Shown piece by piece: positions 25,650 through 37,289 of a stretch of DNA of 64,000 nt. The translations under genes and the position numbers were made by a program. The stretch's first letter is position 1. Every line of letters begins with the position of its first letter. The notes under the pieces were generated by a model. The model saw only the letters and a program-made list of their open reading frames with translations. It was not told the origin of the DNA and searched no databases. Source of the DNA: Strigamia acuminata (taxonomy: Eukaryota > Arthropoda > Chilopoda > Geophilomorpha > Linotaeniidae); NCBI GenBank assembly GCA_949358305.1, contig OX442321.1, forward strand, positions 2,319,605-2,383,604, in the 5' to 3' direction.

Positions 25650-25908
25650 GGTCTTTTATTCACATTCATTAAATAAATTTTGAAAAATTAATTGTGCACT
25701 GATCACATTGATCTATTGATTAAATCAACTTTGGTGAGAACACATCTATTGGTGGTTTTCCTTAACACTTAATGTTCTTTTGTTCAATTTTCTCCATCCA
25801 GAGTTGATAAAATGTTTCATTAATGCACACGCAGATAAACAATGAAAAGCAAATGCTTGTATTGTTCGAACGTTCCAGTCAAGCCTCCCTTATGGCATAA
25901 GGGGTTTC

Positions 25909-26046
25909 CAGAACAGTAGCCGCGGCTGAGACACCAAGAATACCGTATTTATTGCAAAAGTACGGTATTGTTTCCGTATTTAACCTCACGAACGATGAAC
26001 GGACACTTCGTTCGTGACGTTCAGACTTCGTTTGTAACATTAAACA
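25909..26046. repeat. Interspersed repeat C, copy 1
   Basis: Contains gtagccgcggctgagacacc, aagaataccgta, ttaacctcacgaacgatgaa and gacgttcagacttcgtttgt. Matches 30153-30285 in reverse. Non-coding. Confidence 0.75.
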
Positions 26047-27482
26047 AATGTAAAAAAAGAAAAACCGAAATTGTAATTGCTGACAAAAATGGCAGTCTAT
26101 CGATAAAATACGGTATAAGACAATTCTTTTCCATTACAAAAATTCTTGTCATGGAATAACTGGCTCGGTTTGATTGAACAAGAAGAATAAAACTTTAATC
26201 GTCCATCGTATTCACACAGCTCATACATGCCTCCATTGCACAACAACACAGGACGTCGCTAAGCAACTCAAAGCGACGTAACAACTATTTACAACTTACA
26301 TAACATTAATAACGCTCTTTGCTCTTTCTTTTTAACGCACCTAATCCACAATTATTCGCCTTCTTGAACATCTACCAATGTCTCTTCTGTTACTGCCGTA
26401 CCAATATCTCGATTTCTCACAGACTGCACCCGACATTCATTTATTTGCACGCAAAAAACCAAAAATCTAAAAGATGTGACCTTAATACCCAGAGCGCCGA
26501 TGACGAACATCACAAAGCATAATATAATCAGTGAAACGAGATCCAGGTGCACTTTCCACGTGTGTGGTCCCATAGACACTTGTTCAACCCCAACATCCAA
26601 CATCAACCCCGCTCTCCCTTCTCCCTCTCACCACCTAAAAAGAATTCCAACAGGTTGCAACGAGCTTTGCATGTCCAATTCTGCACACTAAATCATCGTT
26701 AGATTGAAAAGCCGAAGGGAACAAATTAACAAAAAAATATAATAACAAATTAAATAAGATTTAAAACACTCGCCAATTACATCCCAGCTTTTAAAAAAAA
26801 TATAAAATATGGATGTCGTTTCCAAGCAGGTTTTTTTCGTGCCGAATTAACCTTCAACCCCCTCAGCCCAACAAAAAAAAATCGTTCTTCACGAAATAAA
26901 ATCGATGCAAAAATATTTCTTCTTTCTCCAAAATATTAATTTCTCCGACAAACTGCTGCCAACGAGGCCGACACCGTGAGAAGATAAAGCGGAGAAGTAG
27001 CGTGACAGGCGCATTATGTCGAAGCATTTAAAATGCAAATTTTTTCTTCTTCTTCCCTTCCGTTCCGACACAAGAGGGCGTCGTTGGCGGACTGCAGGAT
27101 GCGACGTTTATTCGCATTTTCGAAGCAAGAGTGCGCGACGTTTTAATGCTTCCCACTTTAGAAGAGGCAGATTTATGGCATGGGAAGGTGGGTAGACGAC
27201 TAACGTGATTATGCATATTTCATGGCCCCCTCTCCCGACTCGTGCACCGGATCCGACAGGGTGCGGAAAACAAAACAAAAATACTGCCGACTCAAAAATA
27301 ATACACTAAATAAATAATAGCTTACATTCCCTTTCATTTCATTTATTTAATAATTTGCGTGTGTGAACAAATGCGAGGCAAATCCGAGCGCACAATGTAC
27401 GCCCTCTTGAGGCATCAATTTTAAGGTCAAGACCACCAGTCACACGTACATACATATGGAAATATACACACTTTAGTAAGTT
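26047..27482. other. Intergenic with unique island
   Basis: Unique DNA including 26160-26700 and 26890-27470. ORFs of 60-84 codons on both strands carry no family signal. Confidence 0.4.
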
Positions 27483-27486
27483 AAGC

Positions 27487-27604
27487 TACCGTACTGCCTT
27501 GAATAAACGCCGGGTTTAAATAGGTGTCAAGACTTGTTTAAACGCCAAGGTGTCGACAGCGTTTATTGCACAGCGTGCCGGCATTTATTCAAGACAGTAC
27601 GGTA
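27487..27604. mobile_element. 118-bp MITE with 25-27-bp TIR, inserted at TA
   Basis: Left end taccgtactgccttgaataa and right end ttattcaagacagtacggta are inverted (25 of 27 match). It sits exactly in the end of a larger element: the uninterrupted form agcTAagtacacat is preserved in reverse at the other end of that element (28249-28262). This confirms the TA target and its duplication. Confidence 0.85.
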
Positions 27605-27993
27605 AGTACACATGACCTGAATCCGTGCTCAGAATGGTCACTTTCCGTGAGCGGCCAGACGTTTTGGTCGACGTAGTACACATAGTTCCGCTTACCACAC
27701 ACGGAAACTTTCTGGCGACCGGAATTCTATTGTTTCCGGCAGTGAACCACGGATAAATTCAATTGTTTCCGCGCACGGACAAAATCCGAGTATCCAGAAT
27801 GCATTGTGGTAATGCGATCAATCGTGACCGGTCGTACATACTTGTAAGATGGAGGTGGATGCTGAATACAAAGACAAATAACACTAAAAATGTTTGATTA
27901 ATTTATTTTATAATTTATTATTAATTATTAATTTAAAAATACTAGGTGCATTCAAAAACTCTAAAACGTATGCAAAACTCGTTTCGTGTTTGT

Positions 27994-28053
27994 ACGTGAC
28001 GTCATTCCCATTGAATAACATTCCCATGTTATTCAATGGGAATGACGTCACGT
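27994..28053. repeat. Perfect foldback, 26-bp arms, 8-nt loop, with CRE-like cores
   Basis: Arm 27994-28019 and its exact reverse complement 28028-28053 flank the loop attcccat. Each arm contains TGACGTCA, the palindromic CREB/ATF site. Confidence 0.9.
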
Positions 28054-28262
28054 AGTGTAATCCGTTTATTTTGCACAATCAAACCACAATACCGGTATTT
28101 TGTAAAAGTGGTCGCCATTTGTAATTACAACACGTGCAAGGATTATATGTACCAAACAATTTCCACACACGGAAAGAAAGCCAAACACACACGCGGAATC
28201 ATTTCGTTTGTGGCGTGACAACCTGAAAATTCAGACTCTGAAAGTCTTATGTGTACTTAGCT

Positions 28263-28505
28263 AAACCTAAGTACGGTGTAATCTCTGTAGCCCAGACTTA
28301 GAATGGTTCCCAGAAAGTTGTCCAGATGGGGGAGGGGATTTAACATTACTGGGTGAAGGGTGAGCTACAGCAAACATGTCCGGACTACGCAGTACAGTAT
28401 CCGGTCCGCGCAGACTACACTGTACCAGGGAAAGCCAAAAGTACCCGGAATTCTCTATTGGGAGGCAGGCTCCTTCTAAAAGAAGCTTCTACCGCTAGGT
28501 GAGTG
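28263..28505. other. Unique DNA between elements
   Basis: No feature recognised apart from local repeats of agtac and ccgg words. Confidence 0.35.
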
Positions 28506-28513
28506 TTCTAGGG

Positions 28514-28658
28514 CAGGAGTCAGCAACCCTTTGAAACGCAAGAGCCAAAAGTTACAATTTACAAAATTTCCCAGTTGTTAAAGAGCCACTACAATATTAA
28601 ATTAAGTCCCATACAGCCGCATCTTGACATCGAAAGAGCCGCAGGTTGCCGACCCCTG
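28514..28658. mobile_element. hAT-type MITE with 8-bp target duplication
   Basis: 145 bp bounded by caggagtcagcaaccctttg and, reversed, caggggtcggcaacc, the CAGGGGTCGGCAACC-type hAT terminus. The 8-bp sequence ttctaggg is present on both sides (28506-28513 and 28659-28666), an exact hAT-sized target-site duplication. The interior repeats agagcc words and is non-coding. Confidence 0.93.
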
Positions 28659-28666
28659 TTCTAGGG

Positions 28667-30152
28667 ACCTATCTGCATCAGTCTGTCAGCTGGAGTTGTT
28701 GTGAGACGCGTTCAACGATATAAAGATATTATTGTTTAATTTCCACAACACCACATTCATCCAACAAACAAACAAAACATCTCCAACTTTTTCCCAATAA
28801 ATTCAAAACCGAAAAAATTATATCTGTCTTCATGTTTGAATGAAACGAGATAGAATCTACCTAGGTCCCCCATCTCTTTCTTCCTTAGTAAGCACCACAC
28901 CCGCCATGATGGATGTTGGTAGCGTTCGGTGGCGGAAGTGCTACAGAAACGCCATTAAGTCCTCTATCGTTCATACTCTCAACTCAATGATGTGGGGAAC
29001 ATAAAATTTATGATTTGCCCTCGCTAAAATTGCGACGATAAATCACATTGGAGATTGCCTTCCCGAAATCCTTCACGCCTCTTCCACCCCCTCGCTCTAC
29101 CCCACCCTCTCCTGGCTCTCATTTCACAACCCCCTCCACTTCCAAGCCTCTCACTCTCTCTCTCTCTCCAACTCACTATCCCGATCCCATCCCCAACTCA
29201 GCATCCACACTAATTAGCAAGACGGGGAGGGAAGGAGGGAAACAGATGAAATACAAACACGACTTGATGCTCGTGTTGTGTGCGCGCGAGGATGCAAATT
29301 GCGCATTGTGCAAAAAGTGGAAAGAGAAAGAAAGCAAAATGGCGTCCGCCACCCAAGTGGAGGAATTAAAACGTGATTAATGGGCTTGTTGGGACTGCTT
29401 ATTGCATTAGTGCGTTTAAGACGTGGTGCGAGAAGGGTTAAAGGTTTGGTCAGGTTGGATAATAAAATGGGTGTCTTGCAGTGAAGTTTTAGTAAAATAA
29501 ATGATTTTTGCTTGTGGATTTGTGACCGTTTGGCCCGGTCTTGTTAATGGAGACGCTAAGAGACTCGATTGTTGGGTTTTCCAGTGCTTGACATCTGTTT
29601 AGACCATAGACAATCTGAACTAACCATGCGACATGGAAAGGCATGGGCTTCTTAAACACTGTCCACTCGCGACCCCTTTTCGCCGAAGAAATTTTTACGC
29701 AACTCTGGGTATATTATACAGGGTGTTCTAAAAGTATTGTTCCCTCCAATTGCATCTAGGCCAACTTTGATGAAGCGATCGTATAGGAAGTTGAGTGAGA
29801 GCAACGGAAATAGCGATTGTTCACAAGGGCAAGGTGGGATTCCCATCAAGAGATGGCGCTTACGAACCCCAGGAATCAACAGTTTATCAACAACACAACG
29901 TTCACAGAGACACATTTCTTACTTCTCTCACCACAGACAAATATTAACAGCAAAGACAAACGGCAACAAAAACAACACGCCTACAACTCCAACCTCCACT
30001 CCAGCCAGGACACAGTTCTACGTTACTGTGCCCTCTATGTCTTTCATTGTTACTACCGAACCTCCGTAGAAAACACACTTGTTCATCTACATCTACACAA
30101 GGTGTTTCGTTTAAGACGTTACAGTCAATTTCCAGAATAAGTAAACATACTT
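28667..30152. other. Intergenic, nothing coding
   Basis: A proline/serine-rich 110-codon ORF (29048-29380) lies in C-rich DNA with a (CT)n tract near 29156 and looks like a composition artefact. An acagggtg repeat end is at 29715. Confidence 0.4.
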
Positions 30153-30285
30153 TTGTTTAACGTAACAAATGAAGTCTGAACGTCAAGAACGAACCGTACA
30201 TTCATCGTTCGTGAGGTTAAACACGCAAACAATACGGTACTTTTGCTAAAATACGCTATTCTTGGTGTCTCAGCCGCGGCTACTA
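30153..30285. repeat. Interspersed repeat C, copy 2 (inverted)
   Basis: The reverse complement aligns along its whole length to 25909-26046 (for example gccgcggctgagacaccaag and ttaacctcacgaacgatgaa). The two copies are 4.2 kb apart in opposite orientation. Short ORFs over both share words such as LTSRTMN only because the DNA is repeated. Confidence 0.75.
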
Positions 30286-31654
30286 TTCGAGAACGACTCT
30301 TAATCGGCAAAATATGGTAATACTACATGTCATATTTCTTCGAAGAAGAGTCGCGTCTCATATTCCAAATCGTGTTTTCACGTAGAACTACGTCTAAAGC
30401 ATAGTACGCGTAAGCTTTCAGAGTCTAAATATTTTTACAGTCTTAATTTTGTACTAAGTAAACATTTACTAACTGATACACACCCGTGCCCTGCAACTGC
30501 CCCTCCACTCTCACAGAACAAGAAGTAACCACCAGTTCGCATAAGCCACAATAAACCCATTTACGCAAATTCACGACGCATATTTCTAATTCCCCTTAAA
30601 ACCTACAATCCCCAACCCATTTATCCTTAAATATTTATAGTTTTCACGACCCTTACCCCTCGCAATTACAAGAAAAGACGCACCCTCGCTACAACCAACT
30701 CCCAACACCCCCAAAAAATTCACTCTACCGAAGGGGGTCGTGCGTTGCTCATGCCTCACCACGTGCCTCACGTGCCTGCAGCGTTGGCACGCATGGCACT
30801 CGACGAATAAAGTCGTTAGGACGCCGCGCAAGAGGGGTTGATATACAACGCTTCTGTTATTGGCACTACCGTCATATCTCTTAATGTCACAGAGCCTTTT
30901 TCTGACGATACCCTTTTGCCCCCGCCATTAAATGCCTTTTTAAACTCCCCTTTCTATCTCCCTCGAACGACGCACACATTTTTTTCTCCTCCTTCTTCAA
31001 AATCCACTTCCGGCACAAAGGAGAGACTTAGTCCATAAAAAAAAAGATCAAAAGGGAGTCACATCCCTTTGATCTTCAGCAGATCCGTCGTAAACACGGC
31101 ACATGTTGTTTTTCTCGTCCATGTCGATTCCATTTAAATCAACAAACAAAACACATCTTTTTTCCACATCTTGGTCATATTTATACTCGAACCGGGTGTT
31201 AACGATCATCAAAGCGCGCCATTCATCGCGTGTCGTCAGATTATACTCGTGAAGAAATTATTTTATTTCATTTTAATTTTATTTCATTTTTTTCTCCCGC
31301 TTCTTAAATCTCCATCGTCGATAAATTGCTGTTCAAGATTGTTCCCACGCATAAAAAAGATTAAGAAAACGCGGCTCAAGATTTAAGGAGCCGTTCTTGA
31401 GGACGGGGAGGCGGGGGGGGCAAAAAAGTGGCACTTTATAATGGAGATTAGTTGAGGAAGTTGTAAATAAAGAGGATTTAGGCCAATCAGGAGTAAAAAC
31501 CAAACAATATGGGATCAAGATGTGGATTAAATTCAGAAGAAATGGTCTTAATGAGGCTTTGCATTCCCCAAAACAAACTAAACTACTTAAGAAAAAGTTA
31601 CTTTCTTTCACTTCTTTTATTCTCAAACTATTTATTTCCACAATTATGCATCCA
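30286..31654. other. Intergenic with unique island and small hairpin
   Basis: The island 30480-31480 is unique. A hairpin of gatcaaaaggga / tccctttgatc lies at about 31047-31075. No gene supported. Confidence 0.4.
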
Positions 31655-31862
31655 TTTTGGTTCCACGGTGTTGAGACACATTCCCGTGTGTTATTTCCTA
31701 TTGATTCATTGTTCTATGCGCTGATTGGACGTCAGCAATCACATGTCACGCATTGCTTGCCAACTAAGCATGTTTGTTACTTGTTGTCATCCCAGAATAC
31801 AGTGCGGCTATATGTTATGTGGCGCCGTCGGTGGCAAAACGCACTGAACATGTGGATAACGA
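31655..31862. mobile_element. MITE family A, copy 3 with decayed ends
   Basis: The interior matches copy 2 closely (gtgttatttcctattgattc, gcttgccaactaagcatgtt, cagaatacagtgcggctata), but both termini are altered: the outer gataacatggacacg block is lost on the left and the right end stops at gtggataac. An ORF crossing it is chance. Confidence 0.75.
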
Positions 31863-32231
31863 GTAATCACTGAAGAGGAAGTTCAAATTATAAGAAAGTA
31901 ATAGTCAGAGCAAAGTGAACCTAGATGTCATGAAGCTAGATTTGAGGGCGTGTGAAAAGCAGGGAAGATGGTCATTAGTTATATCTGAACCCGATTGTAA
32001 TTGAATCTAGGAGGGATTTTTGAAGTCGAGAAAGTCCAGAGTGGAAATGTGGTGAAATGTAATGCTGGATTGGTTGCTCAGGGATGTAATATAGATAACT
32101 TAAAGGTGTGGGATTTTAAAGAATCGTTTTTACCTGTAATTGTGAGGGATTTTCTAATTTGTATAACAACTCAATAACTGCAAAGAGTGATAGTCAATCA
32201 GTGACTGCATATATGCTTAATTAAAAAAAAA
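31863..32231. other. Unique DNA, nothing identified
   Basis: No ORF, RNA or repeat recognised. Confidence 0.35.
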
Positions 32232-32565
32232 TTTCGTGCATACAAATTCATTTTTGTGCATACAAATTCATTTTTTTGCATACAAATTCATTTTTGTGCA
32301 TACAAATTCATTTTTTTGCATACAAATTCATTTTTGTGCATACAAATTCATTTTTGTGCATACAAATTCATTTTTGCGCATACAAATTCATTTTTGTGCA
32401 TACAAATTCATTTTTGTGCATACAAATTCATTTTTGTGCATACAAATTCATTTTTGTGCATACAAATTCATTTTTGTGCATACAAATTCATTTTTGTGCA
32501 TATAAATTTATTTTTGTGCATATTAATTCATTTTTGCACATAAAAATTCATTGTTGTGCATAAAA
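32232..32565. repeat. 20-bp minisatellite, about 16 units
   Basis: Unit tttttgtgcatacaaattca, nearly invariant through the first 13 units and then drifting (tataaattta, taaaaattca). The unit has no stop in any forward frame, so all three plus frames stay open for about 90 codons; this is not a gene. Confidence 0.95.
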
Positions 32566-32812
32566 ATTCATTTTTACACATAAAATTTAATATTTTGTGC
32601 AAAACAATTCTTATTTTGCACCTAAAAATTCACTTTTGCACCTAAAAATTCACTTTTGCACCTAAAAATTCACTTTTGCACCTAAAAATTCACTTTTGCA
32701 CCTAAAAATTCACTTTTGCACCTAAAAATTCACTTTTGCACCTAAAAAGTCACTTTTGCAGATAAAAATTCACTTTTGCACCTAAAAATTCGTTTTTGCA
32801 CATACAATTTAA
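32566..32812. repeat. 20-bp minisatellite following the previous array
   Basis: From about 32620: unit cacttttgcacctaaaaatt, about 9 units. Shares the 20-bp period and the tttttgca .. aaaattca skeleton with the array before it, through a transition zone at 32520-32620. Confidence 0.93.
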
Positions 32813-33719
32813 TTATTTCTGCAAAACATTCATTATTTTACATAAAAAACTTAATTTTTTCTATAAAAACATTCTTTTTTTGTACAAAAAATTTAATTTT
32901 TTACACAAAACATTCATTTTTTGCGCCATCATTTTGTCTGAAAAATCCATTCAAACTAACAATAAACATCAAAAACTAAAATTTATCTGTTTTGAGTTGC
33001 AACAAAAACTTCCCCGAAGTATTTACTCCAACTTTCCATCCTCATTCACCTGTCATTACCATCAAAACTGTCGACAATAAACGTGAAATATCGAAACCGC
33101 AACGACAAAAACAAGACAAAAAAATACTATTTATTGCCGTTCCCTGCAATTTCTAATGATGTCAATTTGCCTTTTGTGCTTCTATTTTCCTTCAAGAAAA
33201 ATAAAAACACAAAAACAAACCATCAAGGAAAAACAGTAAAAACACTCTTTTTGAGTCCATTCCGTGATGTAAGACCATTGTACACGTAATCGAATGATGC
33301 GAACACAAGTTTCGAGTGTCGAATCGAGATATGGAGGTTGATGGGTCATTTTTCCTGGCTTGATAGGTCATCTCTTCACTGTCTGTGGCAGGTGAGGGGA
33401 ATTGGGATTAATTAATCAATGGCCGCCCTTCGTCTGGGTGTCGCCAATTAATCACGTTGATAAATGGTACTGGATTATCATCTTGCTGTCAACACGATTA
33501 CCTCCTTACAATAAAACACTCAACTTACTATTAAATCGGGCATTTTATTTTCCCTTTTTTTATTAAGCAGGAAAAATAATAGAAATTTTTTGTCTAAAAA
33601 AAAATGGATAAATGGATAAATAGAAAGTTATAATTCATTCGGCAGACTTATTTTTACTCATATTTTTCCTTAATAAATTTTTTTTCAGGATTCTTTTAAA
33701 AAACTTTTTCCAATTTTCG
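32813..33719. other. Intergenic, nothing identified
   Basis: AT-rich decay of the preceding array, then unique DNA at 33240-33540. No gene supported. Confidence 0.4.
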
Positions 33720-34100
33720 TATTTTTGCAATTTATTTTTCTAATTTTTCAGAAAAAGAAATTAATTTTTCCAAATTTTCCGATTTTCCAGTTTAAAAAAA
33801 AATATGATTTTTCCAGTTTTTCAGTTAAAAAAAATATTTTTTCATAATTTTTAGTGAAAAACATTTATTTTTCCAATTTTTCCAATTTTTCTTATTAAAA
33901 AAATTTATTTTTCCAATTTTTCCAATTTTTCTTATCAAAAAAATTTATTTTTACAATTTTTCCAATTTTTCTTATCAAAAAAATTTATTTTTCCAATTTT
34001 TCCAATTTTTCTTATCAAAAAAATTTATTTTTCCAATTTTTCCAATTTTTCTTATCAAAAAAAATTATTTTTACAATTTTTCCAACGAAAATAATTCACT
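33720..34100. repeat. 40-bp T-rich minisatellite
   Basis: From about 33868 to 34085: units of exactly 40 bp (ccaatttttccaatttttct, then tatcaaaaaaatttattttt). Each contains an internal ccaattttt duplication of 10 bp. Degenerate before this. Confidence 0.88.
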
Positions 34101-35622
34101 TCCCAATTTTTCCTATTCAATTTTTCAAAAAATAACATTTCCATCCAAAAAATTATTATTTTTCATCTACTTCAAAAAACTCCCCCACCAGAAATTTATT
34201 TCCAAACACACTTTCCCCACTTTAACTTAATTTCCACAATAACGTCCAAATAAAAACCCAGAAAATGGAAAATGAAGGTACAAAGAATAAAAAGGCAGAG
34301 GGTCATTTCTTTCGAGGTTAAAATGAACAATGGATTTTGAGGCCATAAATAAGCGCGTGCGCTGATCGACAATCACAATTGGTAGTGCGTGGGTGAACTT
34401 GGCGCCCTTTGACGAGACGCCAAAGCGATTTGTCAGACTTAAACGGCGCGTTTCCGAGAAATCGCGTCGCCATGTATCACGCACTCTCCCCTCCCCTCCC
34501 CCGCTCTTCCACTCGACCGGTGGCCAATTGCTTCGGCGTCCACGTCGCCTTGCAAAAATGACCACGAGTGGTCACATCACATCTCTGCCGACCCCTCTTG
34601 TTACCAAAGATATATGATGATGGCAGGTGAGTCGAGGCCAACTCGTCATTTGTTTCCTCCCCGTCCGCTCTCGCCATCAAATGAGAATAATTCACTCGCC
34701 GCGATGACAGCGCCTGATAAATTCACGCCACCATCATCACCTTTCTCTCACAATTCCCCGCTTTTTTCTTGTCATCATAAACAATAAAAAATATATCCTT
34801 TTTTTAAAATAATGATATTTTTACTACAATTTTGTAAACAAATAATTTGTCCGATTTTTTTTCTTCTTATATTTATTAAAATATCCATAAAATCAATTAT
34901 AAACACTCACAAATGCAAATTAATATAAAACATACAATAAATTGAATGCTAAACCTATTTAAAGTGACTGAAATTAGAACTAAAACTGTTCAGAAGTAGT
35001 TTACGTTGTTTGTACAATTTATCACAAATTTATCGCAAAATGGAAATAACATCATTTATTTGTTGATATTATACAATTAAAAATCTATTTAAAAAAAATA
35101 TATATATTTGAATTAATTAAAATAAGTTTTAAACGATTTAAGTCAACAACTTCTCCTTAAACTTCTGTGCCCTTTATATCCAAAAAAAAAAAAAAATCCT
35201 TCGAGATAAATTTGTTCACACAATTCCATTGCTCACTTCTGATCCTTCGTCGTTGGCGGCCAAACATTCTCTCAAAATCATTGCTTTTCATCCTGCAATA
35301 AATGCGACACAGAGATGGATGAAGACCATCTTTCTTCAGGGACAACACACTGACCCCGTCGGCCGACCAACCAACTTACTATAGGAAACTGCCGCAATAA
35401 CCATAAATTGCCCACACATCGCAAAGAAGAATTAAGGCCCACTTCCTAAACCACCCACCTCAACACACAAATAACTCAAACCCCACTCTCAACTCCAAAA
35501 ACTCACATCTCTTACACATCCGAAACGCCCTTCCACATCCAACTTAGCTTACTATACGCACAAATACATATGACCCGATACCCCACTATGACGCTCTCAT
35601 CATTAGCCGCACAAAACATTTA
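34101..35622. other. Intergenic with unique island
   Basis: Island 34240-34760 with ORFs open on both strands (112 minus, 74 plus) lacking any family signal. The rest is AT-rich unique DNA. Confidence 0.4.
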
Positions 35623-35840
35623 GTGCGTTCAATTCAAAATTGATTATAGAATCAATTTTTTAAGTTTGGTCGTCAGAAAAATGTGTTGAAATCAAGTCAA
35701 AGTCCAAAGAATCCACTCCACACTTGGATTATAGAATCGGGTTTTCAATAATCCGATTATCAAAAATATGACACGTTTTGCGTCGTTTACACCAGGGAAA
35801 AATCGAGAGAATCGGTTTTTCAATTTGGAATTGAACGCAC
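35623..35840. mobile_element. 218-bp MITE with 21-bp TIR
   Basis: Ends gtgcgttcaattcaaaattg / caatttggaattgaacgcac form inverted repeats of 21 bp with one mismatch. AT-rich interior, no coding capacity, no clear target duplication. Confidence 0.75.
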
Positions 35841-37098
35841 CTCGGAAAGCATATTGACCACGACATCAACTTCTGTACCATAATGAGGCGCCATATTTGA
35901 ACTGACAGTTATGTCCATCGTTGTAAATTGAGAGTAATGCTTAGATTAAATGACGTAACAAACAATATTTAAACCCGGTGTGCCAATCACTAGCAAGTCC
36001 ACTTTTAAAATGTTTCATTTTTGAGTATTCACCCTCTGTATTAAAATTATTAAAATATATTTACGAACCATAACGGATATATATCAACGTCAAGTGGGCA
36101 CGACCGGGCTTTACCAATTGCGGAGCCAAATTTGGACCATTTTAGTGGACCCTCAAATTCCCAGCACTGTCCGAAAATAATCTTTTTCCACAAAAAACCC
36201 ACTTTAGCAAAATTACAACAAAAACCAACAAATTTGCAATTTTTTTCCCCAACTAAATCACACAACTTTAAAAACTCAAATTTTATTTCCAATTCATTTC
36301 ATTTAAAATCCCCCACTAAAAGCGCCATAAATCTCCCCGCCCTCCTCCCCACTCAAATTATTAAAACTCCAAAAAAAGAAGAAGAAACGCCGTGTAACTT
36401 GATCATAATAAACGAATTGAATAGTCGACATTGGGAGTTGGATCAAGGTAGGAAAGGAATTGCGCAAGAGCCGAGTGCGTGAGAGAGAAAGGAGGCAAGC
36501 AGGGGGATGTGTCGTGGAGGGGTCGTTGAAGAAATGGCACAAGATATGTTGGGGTGGATGGTGGAAAGAGATTTTCCTTCAGACGCGAGAACCCGAGAAA
36601 ATAATGGCAGGACACGAGCAGGATTGACTCTGTTCAGCACAATCTGATTTTGCCAGATGAATGAGCTGTCACGAGAGGGCTTTCACCATAAATCACTCGC
36701 ATGCCGAGCGGGGGGTGGGGTACAGATCGAGTGAGCTCAGTTAGCGCGTCCAAACGCCGACAACCAGCACAAACATTTCTCACCCGCACTCTGCTTTCGC
36801 TTGAAAAATGACGGCGTTAAACGCGAGTCGACAAATCCCACTTATTCACCGACGCTTTATTTTAACTACTCGAGAAAAATGGACCCGGACGAACGAAAAA
36901 AAACGAATAAATATCAACATCGATTTTTAATCGATATATAATCGTCTGGAAAGGAGTTGTTGGTGCTGAGAAAAAGAGTTTGTTGTAAATTATTAAATAA
37001 ATAAATATAAATAAATAAATAACAAAAATAAAATAAATTAAAAAAAGTATAAATAAAAGTCATGAGACATGCAAAATAATCACGTGAACCTGGCGTGG
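35841..37098. other. Intergenic with unique island
   Basis: 36050-36860 is unique with overlapping ORFs on both strands, none recognised. A-rich from 36970. Confidence 0.4.
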
Positions 37099-37186
37099 GT
37101 CCTCAATAAAGCAGTGATTGTGATTATTGGAACAATCACTTCAGCGCCTTCAGCGTGTCATTTATGAAACCCTTTACTGTGTGGTT
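37099..37186. mobile_element. Solo right end of the 25.1-kb TIR element
   Basis: Reads ctcaataaagcagtgattgt .. catttatgaaaccctttact, aligned in order with the right 90 bp of the element at 25143-25649 with several changes. Confidence 0.6.
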
Positions 37187-37289
37187 CGAATTAAATGAAA
37201 AAATCGGTTTTATATCGATAGTTTAGAAAATTAAACTCAAACAAAATATTTTTAATCATTCTACTCTAAAAACAAGCTCACTGAATGTA

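Larger units (their letters stand above)
27483..28262. mobile_element. Larger TIR-like repeat interrupted by the 118-bp MITE
   Basis: Short inverted ends agcta-agtacacat, the left split by the MITE at 27487-27604 and the right at 28249-28262. The interior holds direct blocks ccacacacggaaa (about 27697 and 28163) and a perfect 26-bp foldback (27994-28053). No coding capacity. The element boundaries are moderately secure only. Confidence 0.55.

Noticed and set aside
29048-29380. Pro/Ser-rich 110-codon ORF
   Set aside because: Composition follows a C/T-rich tract including (CT)n; no domain.
32232-32565. Three overlapping 89-95-codon plus ORFs with HTNSFLCIQIHF repeats
   Set aside because: A 20-bp unit without stops stays open in every frame; all three frames translate equally, so this is a by-product of the array.
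32232-32812. CRISPR-like regular direct repeats
   Set aside because: Head-to-tail units without spacers in a eukaryotic sequence; an ordinary minisatellite.
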